Below are positions 14,506 through 22,231 of a stretch of DNA of 64,000 nucleotides, piece after piece (within the stretch, counting starts at the first letter, position 1; each line of letters begins with the position of its first letter). The notes beneath the pieces are model-generated. The model was not told the origin of the DNA. It did not search any database and was given only the letters and a program-made list of their open reading frames with translations. The translations under genes were made by a program, and so were the position numbers. Source of the DNA: Acidobacteriota bacterium (GTDB lineage Bacteria > Acidobacteriota > Aminicenantia > Aminicenantales > Saccharicenantaceae); the NCBI GenBank assembly GCA_028749115.1, contig JAQURD010000003.1, forward strand, positions 62,001 to 126,000, in the 5' to 3' direction.

Positions 14506-15570
14506 TTAGACCGGATGAAGTCCGGTAAACTCCAGGCCGGTTTCCTCTGGAAAGCCAGACATCAGATTAAGGCACTGGACAGCATTGCCGGCCGCGCCCT
14601 TGACTAAATTATCAATTGCTCCGATGATGACCAGCCTGGAAGTCCTATTTTCGAGTTCAAAACCCAGATCACAAAAATTTGTCCCCTGTAAAATTTTAGG
14701 TTCAGGATAACGATATAATCCCCGGTTCATTTTAATTATCCGGACAAAAGGTTCATTTCCATATTCTTTTTTCAAAATTGCCCTGATTTCTTTTTCACCA
14801 ATTTCTTTATCAAGAAAAGCGTGAATAGTGACCAGAATTCCTCTGACCATTTCCACCGCCGTAGCTGAAATACTAACTGCCACCTCACCTGAAAAAGGCC
14901 TGAAGGCCTGCTCAATTTCAGCCTGGTGGCGGTGGTTGGTTGGTTTATAAGAACGGATGGCCCCTGCTCTTTCCGGATGATGGCTGGCCCAGGAAGCCTT
15001 ACTCCCGGCCTGAGAACTGCTCATTTTAGCATCAATAATGATGGGATGGCTTTTAATGATGTTGTTTTTTATAAAAGGATAGAGACAGAGAATGGAAACT
15101 GCCGCTTCGCAGCCTGGTCCGGCTACGTAACGCGCAGATTTTATTTCTCGGCGGTAAATCTCTGGCAGGCCATAAACAAAGCGGGAAAGCCAATCAGGCA
15201 GTACATGTTCTTTCCCGTACCAGTGCTGCCACTCAGCCGCATCCTTGAGCCTGAAGTCAGCTCCCAGGTCAATAACTTTTTCCGACAGGCTGAGCCATTT
15301 TTCCATGGAATTCATCGATTCGCCATTGGGCAGTGCTAAGAAAATTAAATCGCTATGTCTGACCTCATCCGGATTGGAGAATTTTAAATCCGTCACCCCC
15401 CTTAAATTTGGATGAAGCAAGGAAACATCCAGATTGACAAATTTCCTGCTGGTAACCTGGCTGATTCTTACCCCGGGATGTCTGAGAAGCAGACGCAGTA
15501 GTTCACCCCCGACGTATCCTGAGCCTCCGATAACCGTTACTTCCAGCTTGTCATTTTTCATGTTCATCAT
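14506..15570 (-). CDS. lysY: [LysW]-aminoadipate 6-phosphate reductase
   Basis: A 354-residue ArgC-like semialdehyde dehydrogenase. VTVIGGSGYVGGELLRLLL binds NADPH; the catalytic Cys is in YVAGPGCEAAVSILCLYPF (about residue 149). It reduces the LysW-linked aminoadipyl phosphate to the semialdehyde. HHPERAGAIRSYKPTNHRHQ distinguishes LysY-type proteins from ordinary ArgC. The start at 15570 lies 1 nt after the lysX stop, so translation is probably coupled; two further ATGs within four codons are alternatives. Confidence 0.9.
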   Translation of the reverse strand: MMNMKNDKLEVTVIGGSGYVGGELLRLLLRHPGVRISQVTSRKFVNLDVSLLHPNLRGVTDLKFSNPDEVRHSDLIFLALPNGESMNSMEKWLSLSEKVIDLGADFRLKDAAEWQHWYGKEHVLPDWLSRFVYGLPEIYRREIKSARYVAGPGCEAAVSILCLYPFIKNNIIKSHPIIIDAKMSSSQAGSKASWASHHPERAGAIRSYKPTNHRHQAEIEQAFRPFSGEVAVSISATAVEMVRGILVTIHAFLDKEIGEKEIRAILKKEYGNEPFVRIIKMNRGLYRYPEPKILQGTNFCDLGFELENRTSRLVIIGAIDNLVKGAAGNAVQCLNLMSGFPEETGLEFTGLHPV

Positions 15571-15571
15571 C

Positions 15572-16438
15572 TCAGCTGTTATTTTTAAAACGATTTTCTT
15601 TTAGATATCTCAAGCAATAATCAACAATGGCCGAGGAGATGCTAACTCCAGTTGGTCCTTCAGAATTTCTGAATTCCATAGTGTGATTGACTTCATTCAC
15701 TTTGAATCCATCTTCAGTTTCAAATATATCAAGAGCTAATAATCCCCCACCGACCGCCTGAGCCGCCTGGCCGGCGATTTCCACCAGTTCATCACTTAGC
15801 AGGCAGTTTTCAGTTTTTGCTCCTCTGGCTGTGTTGGTTATCCAGTGCTCCGATATCCGGTAAACGGCGCAGATAACTTCCGGGCCAATAACAAAGGCTC
15901 TTATATCATGCCCATTTTTTTCGACATATTCCTGCATATAGAGAGCCTTGTGCTGTGGGCCTCCGAGTAAATCTTTATGCTCAAAAATGGCTTCAAGCGC
16001 ATCCAGGTCATTTATTTTGGCCAGAAGCCGACCCCAGGAACCAAGTGGTGGTTTGATAATCACCGGAAAGCCGCCCAGATAATCAACTGCTTCGATAGCT
16101 TTTTCCAGATCAAAGGCCAGAGCAAATTTTGGGGTAGGAACACCTGCTTTTAATAAACACATAGAAGTTAAGAACTTGTCCTGACAGATAGTCGCCACTT
16201 TCAAACTGTTTAAAACAGGAACTCCAAGTGATTCAAAAAAGGAAATGGCATAGTTGCCTTTAACTGTGGAAACCGACCTTTCCAGAGCCAGGTCGAAATT
16301 AACCTCAAAGCGAACAGGATCTAATATTATCTCTCTTAAGTCGATGAGATTCACCTCCACTCCTTTTTTGATTGAAGATTCGATAATGAGCTTCTCTTCC
16401 TTTCTTATGGTCGAGTGCAACAGAGCCAGCCTGGTCAT
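15572..16438 (-). CDS. lysX: Aminoadipate-LysW ligase
   Basis: A 288-residue ATP-grasp ligase of the RimK/LysX family. ATP-grasp features include GFPVIIKPPLGSWGRLL, YMQEYV and the metal-binding VNEVNHTMEFRNS. ISEHWITNTARGA is the LysX/ArgX signature. It attaches the amino group of alpha-aminoadipate to the side-chain carboxyl of the last residue of LysW. That acceptor residue is Gln in this window's LysW, which is chemically unexpected. The adjacent homocitrate synthase argues for aminoadipate rather than glutamate as substrate. Confidence 0.92.
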   Translation of the reverse strand: MTRLALLHSTIRKEEKLIIESSIKKGVEVNLIDLREIILDPVRFEVNFDLALERSVSTVKGNYAISFFESLGVPVLNSLKVATICQDKFLTSMCLLKAGVPTPKFALAFDLEKAIEAVDYLGGFPVIIKPPLGSWGRLLAKINDLDALEAIFEHKDLLGGPQHKALYMQEYVEKNGHDIRAFVIGPEVICAVYRISEHWITNTARGAKTENCLLSDELVEIAGQAAQAVGGGLLALDIFETEDGFKVNEVNHTMEFRNSEGPTGVSISSAIVDYCLRYLKENRFKNNS

Positions 16439-16476
16439 CCTTCTAAATCCTTATCTTCTTATCCTCTGGTTCCAGC

Positions 16477-16656
16477 TTATTGTCCCCAGTCTTCTTCGAT
16501 GGCCGGAGCCTCCTTCAAAGAAACCTGATGGTCATATATGGAATCAACTACCAAGATGGAATGGCAATCAGGACAGCTAAAAATTTCTGAAACCAAAACA
16601 TCTTCTTTAAGATTAACCTCGGCCTCACAGACCGGACAAGTTCCTTCCACGCTCAT
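16477..16656 (-). CDS. lysW: Amino-group carrier protein LysW with C-terminal Gln
   Basis: A 59-residue acidic carrier. Two CPxC knuckles, CPVC (7-10) and CPDC (28-31), form the zinc site. The tail reads EAPAIEEDWGQ and then TAA (16477-16479). LysW proteins characteristically end in EDWGE, whose final Glu side chain carries the aminoadipate; here the last codon is CAA, one base from GAA. AAGGAGG lies 9 nt before the ATG. It is the first gene of the lysine operon, 38 nt before lysX. Family identity is certain; whether the Gln is real, deamidated later or an error is open. Confidence 0.93.
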   Translation of the reverse strand: MSVEGTCPVCEAEVNLKEDVLVSEIFSCPDCHSILVVDSIYDHQVSLKEAPAIEEDWGQ

Positions 16657-16692
16657 AGGTTGTTCCTCCTTAAAATTTAATTTTCGAAAGGC

Positions 16693-16721
16693 ATTATGAA
16701 GAGGGGCCAGAAATAAGTCAA
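16693..16721 (-). promoter_or_regulatory. Promoter of the lysW operon
   Basis: Minus-strand TTGACT (16716-16721), 17-base spacer, CATAAT (16693-16698). The start site would lie near 16686, giving a ~30-nt leader with no peptide or terminator. Confidence 0.7.
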
Positions 16722-16754
16722 ATATTTAAATAAATTTTACTTTTTTCTTATTAT

Positions 16755-16772
16755 ATGTTAAATTTTTAACAT
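16755..16772. promoter_or_regulatory. 18-bp palindrome overlapping a start codon; candidate operator
   Basis: ATGTTAAATTTTTAACAT is an inverted repeat (ATGTTAAA/TTTAACAT around TT). Its right end supplies the first two bases of the start codon of the ACT-like gene. It lies in the 114-nt gap shared with the divergent lysW promoter, so one regulator could act on both. Confidence 0.5.
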
Positions 16773-17439
16773 GATTACAGTCTCAGAAGTCACTGAAAGT
16801 ATCATCAAGAAATCCCCTTATTTAGAAGAGGCTCTCTCTCTTGGTATCATCAATCTCTCGGGGCTGGCCAGGATTATTAAACCAGAAATAGAAAAACAAT
16901 TGATGAAGACCGTCCAGGATGGGGCCATAATAATGGGACTAAAGCGTTTATCACAGAAAATCAAAGTGGCTAAAAAAGGGCAGAAAAGGCTTTTCCCCGA
17001 ACCACCAGATCTGATGGTCAGATCAAACCTTCTGGAAATAACTATTCCTAATTCAGACACCTTGTTGCTCAAGCAGAAAAGGCTACTCGACAAAATCAAG
17101 TCCATGAAGAATTATTTTCTTACTTTTACGCAGGGTATTTACGAAACAACCATCATCGTCAGCAAAAATCTGGAAGAGAGTCTGGCTGAGATATTCAAGG
17201 AAGAGAAAATAATTTCAAAATTTGATAGCCTCTCCTCCATTACCATCCAGCTGCCGCCAAGCTCCACCTCCATCCCCGGTATCTATAATTATATTTTGAG
17301 ACCTCTCGCATGGGAGGGCATCAACCTGATTGAAGTTGTCTCCACTTTTAATGAATTCACTATTATCCTTCAGGATAAAAACATCCATCAGGCTTTTTCC
17401 ATTTTAAAGGGGCTATTTGAGCCAGCAAAGAGAGGATGA
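16771..17439 (+). CDS. ACT-like regulatory protein divergent from the lysine operon
   Basis: A 222-residue cytoplasmic protein I know only as a conserved hypothetical type. The N-terminal ~70 residues (ITVSEVTESIIKKSPYLEEA, then LINLSGLARIIKPEIEKQL and GAIIMGLKRLSQKI) look helical and could be a winged-helix-like module. The C-terminal half (STSIPGIYNYILRPLAWEGI, then NLIEVVSTFNEFTIILQDK) has the pattern of an ACT domain. No Shine-Dalgarno sequence precedes the ATG and the predicted start site is at the ATG, so the message may be leaderless. A palindrome overlaps the start. Its place opposite lysW suggests an amino-acid-sensing regulator of that operon, which is inference. Confidence 0.6.
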   Translation: MITVSEVTESIIKKSPYLEEALSLGIINLSGLARIIKPEIEKQLMKTVQDGAIIMGLKRLSQKIKVAKKGQKRLFPEPPDLMVRSNLLEITIPNSDTLLLKQKRLLDKIKSMKNYFLTFTQGIYETTIIVSKNLEESLAEIFKEEKIISKFDSLSSITIQLPPSSTSIPGIYNYILRPLAWEGINLIEVVSTFNEFTIILQDKNIHQAFSILKGLFEPAKRG

Positions 17440-17489
17440 AACCTCTACCAGGGTCGAGTTAGTGACTATTTTTTACTAACGGTCTGCAT

Positions 17490-17507
17490 AAGGGTATCCC
17501 CTTTTTA
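17490..17507 (+). terminator. Probable terminator after the ACT-like gene
   Basis: AAGGG-TATC-CCCTT followed by TTTAATT forms a short stem with a U-rich tail about 50 nt after the stop codon, between convergent genes. A second weaker stem, GTTAGT/ACTAAC, lies just before at 17458-17480. Confidence 0.45.
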
Positions 17508-17817
17508 ATTATTGCCTGAGCAGTAGGCAATCTGAAGAAGCTAGCCGTGTCCGAACCTTCTCCAGGGTCAAAGCAGTTAGGAAGAAACTGATAGCTAGAC
17601 ATAAGGCTAAAAGACGCTTTTCCACCGTTCGCTCCCTCTTCTTTTCTTTTTTGCCTGTAAGCGGGTGACGAGTGCAATGCATTATCATTAATTTCTTCCT
17701 GGCAGCTCTTTTTCAACAAGCATGTTAACCGGCATAGCTCCAGGCAGGTTAAAAAGATGCACAGTAAATCCTGGCATCGTATTTTTCAAACTGTTACAGG
17801 CATCAAAGGATACGGCC
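17508..17817. other. Intergenic between convergent genes
   Basis: Directly after the cysK stop the minus strand has a frame in another phase (about 17702-17830) reading FTVHLFNLPGAMPVNMLVEK; it lacks a start and a ribosome-binding site. An 86-codon frame at 17459-17719 has no recognisable features. Neither is called a gene. Confidence 0.3.
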
Positions 17818-18735
17818 TCACGGAGGGCACTTGGCACATAAAGACCTGAAGAGCCTGGCGCTTAAATAGCGCTCCCCTCTATCAGGCAATAAAGCCACGA
17901 TTACTCCGCTCTTCATATCTCTTGCCAGGCGCAGTGCCCCGGCTACGGCAGCACCGCTTGACATGCCAACCAGTAGGCCCTCCTCGGTGGCCAGTAACCT
18001 GGTCATCTTAAAAGCCTCCTCATCTTCCACGGTAACTTTTTCATCTAAAGCTCCGGGGTTATAGATCTTTGGCATCATGGATTCTTCCAGGTTTTTCAGT
18101 CCCTGGATAGCGTGCCCTTTTCTGGGTTCAACACCTATCACCTTGACTTCTGGCTTTTTCTCTTTCAGATACCTGCCAACACCCATCAGAGTTCCTGTGC
18201 TCCCCATTCCGGCGACAAAAGCTTCAATCTCTCCACCGGTTTGCGAAAAAACTTCCGGTCCGGTAGTTTCGTAATGAGAAATGACATTATTTTCATTCTC
18301 AAATTGATTTGGCAGGTAATACTTATCCGGTTCTTCTTCCAGAATCTGACAGGCTTTTTTTATGGCTCCATCTGTGCCTTCTTCACCAGGAGTAAGCAGC
18401 ACCTCTGCCCCGAAGGCTTCAAGTATTTGCCGCCTCTCAGGTGTAACACAAGCTGGTATGACCAGCTTAACCTTATATCCTTTTACTGCTCCAATCATGG
18501 CTAAAGCTATGCCCATGTTTCCCGAGGTCGGCTCAAGAATAATTTTATCTCTGGTCAACTCCCCGGAGGCTTCGGCCTGTTTGATCATGTAATAGGCTGG
18601 CCTATCCTTGACAGAGCCGCCCGGATTTAGCCCCTCCAGCTTACCATAAATTTTTACTTTGGAGTTCTGATTCAAATGGTTTAATTCCACCAGCGGTGTG
18701 TGGCCGATGGCTTCCAGCAAGTTATGATTCTTCAT
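17818..18735 (-). CDS. cysK: Cysteine synthase
   Basis: A 305-residue fold-type II PLP enzyme making cysteine from an activated serine and sulfide. EAIGHTPLVELNHLN opens it, the PLP lysine is in GGSVKDRPAYYMI, the substrate loop is EPTSGNMGIALAMIGA, and GMGSTGTLMGVGRYLKE binds phosphate. EGLLVGMSSGAAVAGAL and a C-terminal LCAKCPP follow. CysK versus CysM cannot be fixed. ATG at 18735 has GAGGG upstream; an upstream in-frame ATG at 18780 is less likely. It is the last gene of the aro-trp operon, 81 nt after trpA; the terminal Cys-x-x-Cys is unusual but of unknown meaning. Confidence 0.88.
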   Translation of the reverse strand: MKNHNLLEAIGHTPLVELNHLNQNSKVKIYGKLEGLNPGGSVKDRPAYYMIKQAEASGELTRDKIILEPTSGNMGIALAMIGAVKGYKVKLVIPACVTPERRQILEAFGAEVLLTPGEEGTDGAIKKACQILEEEPDKYYLPNQFENENNVISHYETTGPEVFSQTGGEIEAFVAGMGSTGTLMGVGRYLKEKKPEVKVIGVEPRKGHAIQGLKNLEESMMPKIYNPGALDEKVTVEDEEAFKMTRLLATEEGLLVGMSSGAAVAGALRLARDMKSGVIVALLPDRGERYLSARLFRSLCAKCPP

Positions 18736-18816
18736 CTTTATCCCTCTTTTATTCCTTTCTATTTGCTGATAAAAATTCAAAAACCTAAGCTTTTAGCTCA
18801 TATTATAGCTGCCGTG

Positions 18817-19605
18817 TCAACTCAGTTGCTCGATAACCTGGTTGGCTTCCTTAATAAATTCCTGAACATTTTCTTTTCCGCCTGAATTAAAAAGATTAAT
18901 TAAATGGCTGCCGATAACAGCCAGATCCACCCGGCTGATTAGACTTCTTATCTGCTCAACCGAGGATATCCCGAAGCCTGCCGCTAGCGGAAGGCCTGCA
19001 TAAGCCTTTACCTGATCAATGAAATCGGCGCTTTTTTTCTCCATTCCTTCCCTGGCCCCGGTGACACCCACCCTGAGCGTGATATAGATAAAACCTTCAG
19101 CTATCTTTAATAACTTCTTCAATCTTGGAAGAGATAGGCCAGCTGACAACACCTGAATCCCGACAAGGTTACACTCTTTAAGCCAAAAATAATAATCATC
19201 ATAACCTCTCTCATCAAAAGGCAGGTCAGGAATGATTAAGCCGCTGACCCCGCAAGCAGCGCTTTCGGAAACAAATCGCTCCAAACCCATGGTGTAAGCC
19301 AGATTGGCATAGGTCATAAAAAGAAGTGGAATTTTAACCTCGTCTCTTATTTCCTCTATCATCTTCAGACAGAGCTTCGGCGTCAGGCCATTTTGAAGAG
19401 CCTTATGATTGGCTGCCATGATAGTTGGCCCGTCAGCTAAGGGATCAGAGAAGGGAATCTGCACCTCGATCATATCAGCCCCGGCTTCAGCCATGGCTAG
19501 TATCAAATTCTGGCTGGTTTCAAGATCTGGATACCCAGCTACTACGTGAGTCATAATCTTCAGCTTTTTTTTCTTAGAAAAAACTTCATCAATCCGGCTG
19601 GCCAT
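18817..19605 (-). CDS. trpA: Tryptophan synthase alpha subunit
   Basis: A 262-residue TIM barrel that releases indole from indole-3-glycerol phosphate. Signature QIPFSDPLADGPTIMAAN includes the catalytic Asp (PFSDPxADG); the catalytic Glu is in the preceding MIEVQIPFSD strand. GLIIPDLPFDERGY and YITLRVGVTGARE complete the active site; the loop has LRVGVTG where many homologues have SRxGVTG. The start overlaps trpB by 17 nt, so the subunits are translationally coupled. Confidence 0.95.
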   Translation of the reverse strand: MASRIDEVFSKKKKLKIMTHVVAGYPDLETSQNLILAMAEAGADMIEVQIPFSDPLADGPTIMAANHKALQNGLTPKLCLKMIEEIRDEVKIPLLFMTYANLAYTMGLERFVSESAACGVSGLIIPDLPFDERGYDDYYFWLKECNLVGIQVLSAGLSLPRLKKLLKIAEGFIYITLRVGVTGAREGMEKKSADFIDQVKAYAGLPLAAGFGISSVEQIRSLISRVDLAVIGSHLINLFNSGGKENVQEFIKEANQVIEQLS

Positions 19606-20866
19606 GGTTGACCTCCTCCTTCAAAAATCTCATCCAGCCTTCGTTATCAAGTTCCTTAGCGGCAATAAACAGATCCTTATCACCCCGGCCTGAGATGTTA
19701 ACAACCATTATTTGCCGTCTGGAAAATTTCCTGGCAATTTTAAGGGCATAAGCCACGGCATGGGCCGATTCGAGGGCGGGTATAATTCCCTCGGCCTGGC
19801 AGAGAGTCTTGAAGGCTGACAGGGCTTCCGTATCTGTCACCTGGTCAAAGCAGATTCTCCCGGCATCATGAAGGTCAGCCAGCTCCGGTCCAAGACCCGC
19901 ATAATCAAGACCGGCACTGATCGAATGGGTGGGCTGCACCTGCCCCTCATGATCCAGGATAAAATAGGATTTATAGCCCTGGACAATACCCTTTCTGGGA
20001 TTTTTCCCAAGCCGCCTGGCATTTTCCCCTCGGCCCGGGCCCCGGCCCCCAGCTTCCACCCCGTAGAGCCTTACATTTTTATCCTTCAAGAAAGGATAGA
20101 AAAGCCCGATGGAGTTAGAACCGCCGCCGACGCAGGCCACCAGGACATCAGGCAGCCTGTTTTCATAAATCTTTATCTGGGCTTTAACTTCCTGGCCAAT
20201 GACCGACTGAAAATCTCTGACCATCAGTGGATAGGGAAAAGGGCCAACGGCTGAACCTAGTAAATAATGCGTGTCCTTCAGATGTTCAATCCAGTATTTT
20301 AAGGCAGCATTGACCGCATCTTTCAGAGTTTTTGTACCGTCTCTCACCGGAACTATCTCTGCTCCCATGGTTTTCATAAAAAAGACGTTGGGATACTGCC
20401 TTTTTATATCAACCTCGCCCATAAATATCCGGCTTCGGAGACCAAACCTCGCCGCGACCGCCGCCGTAGCCAGCCCATGCTGTCCGGCTCCCGTTTCCGC
20501 CACAAGGCAACTCTTACCCATTTTTCTGGCCAGCAAGGCCTGCCCAAGAGCATTGTTTATTTTATGGGCACCGGTCTGGCAGAGCGATTCAAGTTTTAGA
20601 TAAATCTTACATCCTCTACCGAGCCTGGTGAGATTCTCAGCGAAATAGAGAGGTGTTGGGCGGCCAGCATAGTTTTTTCTTAAATTTTCCAGCTCTTTCT
20701 GGAATTCCTGGCTTTCCCGGTAGTGAAAATAAGCCCCGGACAATTCTTCCAGAGCAGGGACGAGCATTTCAGGCACATATCTTCCGCCATAGTCACCAAA
20801 ATAGCGGCTTTCTTCAACCGCTTCTGACCTCTGCTTTCTCTTTTGTTTCATTTTTGACCTCGCCAT
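19589..20866 (-). CDS. trpB: Tryptophan synthase beta subunit
   Basis: A 425-residue PLP enzyme joining indole and serine. RYFGDYGGRYVPEMLVPAL opens the conserved part after a basic 20-residue N-terminal tail. The PLP lysine is in TGAHKINNALGQALLA; GAGQHGLATAAVAA, CVGGGSNSIGLF and NISGRGDKDLF are typical. The stretch before the lysine reads LKLESLCQTGAHK; the usual LKREDLxHTGAHK has lost its Arg, Asp and His, though the catalytic Glu is kept. It overlaps trpF by 19 nt. Confidence 0.95.
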   Translation of the reverse strand: MARSKMKQKRKQRSEAVEESRYFGDYGGRYVPEMLVPALEELSGAYFHYRESQEFQKELENLRKNYAGRPTPLYFAENLTRLGRGCKIYLKLESLCQTGAHKINNALGQALLARKMGKSCLVAETGAGQHGLATAAVAARFGLRSRIFMGEVDIKRQYPNVFFMKTMGAEIVPVRDGTKTLKDAVNAALKYWIEHLKDTHYLLGSAVGPFPYPLMVRDFQSVIGQEVKAQIKIYENRLPDVLVACVGGGSNSIGLFYPFLKDKNVRLYGVEAGGRGPGRGENARRLGKNPRKGIVQGYKSYFILDHEGQVQPTHSISAGLDYAGLGPELADLHDAGRICFDQVTDTEALSAFKTLCQAEGIIPALESAHAVAYALKIARKFSRRQIMVVNISGRGDKDLFIAAKELDNEGWMRFLKEEVNHGQPD

Positions 20867-21471
20867 TTTTCGACCTCTCTTAAAAAGTTTATCATTTTAG
20901 TAGGATTTTTCTTACCAGGAGATTCTTCCAGAGAGCTACAAACATCAACACCAAAAGGCTTCATCTTAATGATTTCTCCGATATTTAAATCAGACAGGCC
21001 ACCAGCCACCACAATTTTCTTCCCGGTTTTTAAAGCTTCTCTTAAAAGCGACCTGGCGAGCTGCTTTCCTGTTCCGCCGTAGGCCACTCCGGAAAATGAA
21101 TCAAGGAGAAAGATGTCACCCGGGAATTTTTTTAGCTTCTCCACATCCGAGGTATCCTTAGCCCTGATAGCTTTCCAGTAAGGAAGACCTAACTGGCGGC
21201 AGAAATCTGGCCCCTCATCTCCCTGGAGCTGGACAATATCCAGCCCGACGTAGTCATAAATCTCCCTGATTATTGACACCTGTTCATTTACAAATACCCC
21301 AACTTTAATGGCCGAATATTTCGTTTGTCTGACCAGCTTTCGGGCCAGTTCTGGTTCTAGAAAACGCGGCGAGTTCTTATAGAATATAAATCCAGCATAA
21401 TCAGCCCCCAGTTGACAGGCCAGTTTATAATCAGCCAGGTTAGTTAGGCCGCAGATTTTAACCTTAACCAT
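20848..21471 (-). CDS. trpF: Phosphoribosylanthranilate isomerase
   Basis: A 207-residue TIM barrel that performs the Amadori rearrangement of phosphoribosylanthranilate. It starts MVKVKICGLTNLADYKLA with catalytic Cys7; LLDSFSGVAYGGTGKQL holds the general-acid Asp, and VVAGGLSDLNIGEII plus GVDVCSSLEESPGKK bind the phosphate. Overlaps both trpC (8 nt) and trpB, a fully coupled trp segment. Confidence 0.95.
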   Translation of the reverse strand: MVKVKICGLTNLADYKLACQLGADYAGFIFYKNSPRFLEPELARKLVRQTKYSAIKVGVFVNEQVSIIREIYDYVGLDIVQLQGDEGPDFCRQLGLPYWKAIRAKDTSDVEKLKKFPGDIFLLDSFSGVAYGGTGKQLARSLLREALKTGKKIVVAGGLSDLNIGEIIKMKPFGVDVCSSLEESPGKKNPTKMINFLREVEKWRGQK

Positions 21472-22231
21472 TCATAAGCTCCCTGATCGCTCCGGCTACA
21501 TCTTTTTGCCTTAAAAGATACTCACCGATTAAAGCCCCCGAAAAACCTTCTTTCTTTAATATACTGATTTGCTCCGGGGAATTGATTCCAGATTCACTGA
21601 TGAGACTAATTCCCGGCGGGAAGTATTTTTTCAGGCGCAAAGATGTTCCGAAGTCCACCTGAAATGTTTGGAGATTACGGTTATTAATACCAATAATTGA
21701 TGGCTCTAGCTTAAGTGCTTTTTCCACATCTTCCTCGTTATGGACTTCCACCAGAACCTGCATCTTCAGAGCTAAGGAAGTCTCATACATCGTTTTTAAA
21801 TTCTCCTTTGACAGGCAGGCCGCAATTAACAGAATAAAATCGGCTCCCAGATTATATGATTCATAGACCTGATAGGGGTGAACCAGAAAGTCCTTGCGCA
21901 GGACTGGAATCTGCACTTTATCCTTGACTCGACTCAGGTATTCTTTTCGTCCGGAAAAAAAGTTTTTCTCGGTAACAACCGAAATGGCTGAAGCACCTGC
22001 TCTCTGATAACTCAAAGCCAGCTCGACCGGGTCTAAGTCCTCTTTAATCAGTCCTTTTGAGGGCGAACTCTTTTTAACCTCAGTTATTAAGCTGAACTGC
22101 TGTTTGAGGCATTTCAAAATATCAAGCGGCTTGTCCCTTTCTTTTAAAGAAAAGCTGCCCGGGGAAAAGGAACGGAAATTGGCCTCTTCGTCTCTATTTA
22201 TGCTGGCAATTATTTTATCCAGAATGTTCAT
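21464..22231 (-). CDS. trpC: Indole-3-glycerol phosphate synthase
   Basis: A 255-residue TIM barrel. SLITEVKKSSPSKGLIKED contains the catalytic lysine and SPS motif; PVLRKDFLVHPYQVYES and IIGINNRNLQTFQVD are diagnostic; SLISESGINSPEQI and GALIGEYLLR bind phosphate. It closes the indole ring from CdRP. The start overlaps the trpGD stop by 4 nt. Confidence 0.95.
   Translation of the reverse strand: MNILDKIIASINRDEEANFRSFSPGSFSLKERDKPLDILKCLKQQFSLITEVKKSSPSKGLIKEDLDPVELALSYQRAGASAISVVTEKNFFSGRKEYLSRVKDKVQIPVLRKDFLVHPYQVYESYNLGADFILLIAACLSKENLKTMYETSLALKMQVLVEVHNEEDVEKALKLEPSIIGINNRNLQTFQVDFGTSLRLKKYFPPGISLISESGINSPEQISILKKEGFSGALIGEYLLRQKDVAGAIRELMNG

Noticed and set aside
17459-17719. 86-codon minus-strand frame after cysK
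   Set aside because: Composition looks non-coding and a probable terminator of the opposite strand lies inside it.
20156-20870. Long antisense frames over trpB and other biosynthetic genes
   Set aside because: They mirror the codon structure of certain genes on the other strand; no independent evidence.
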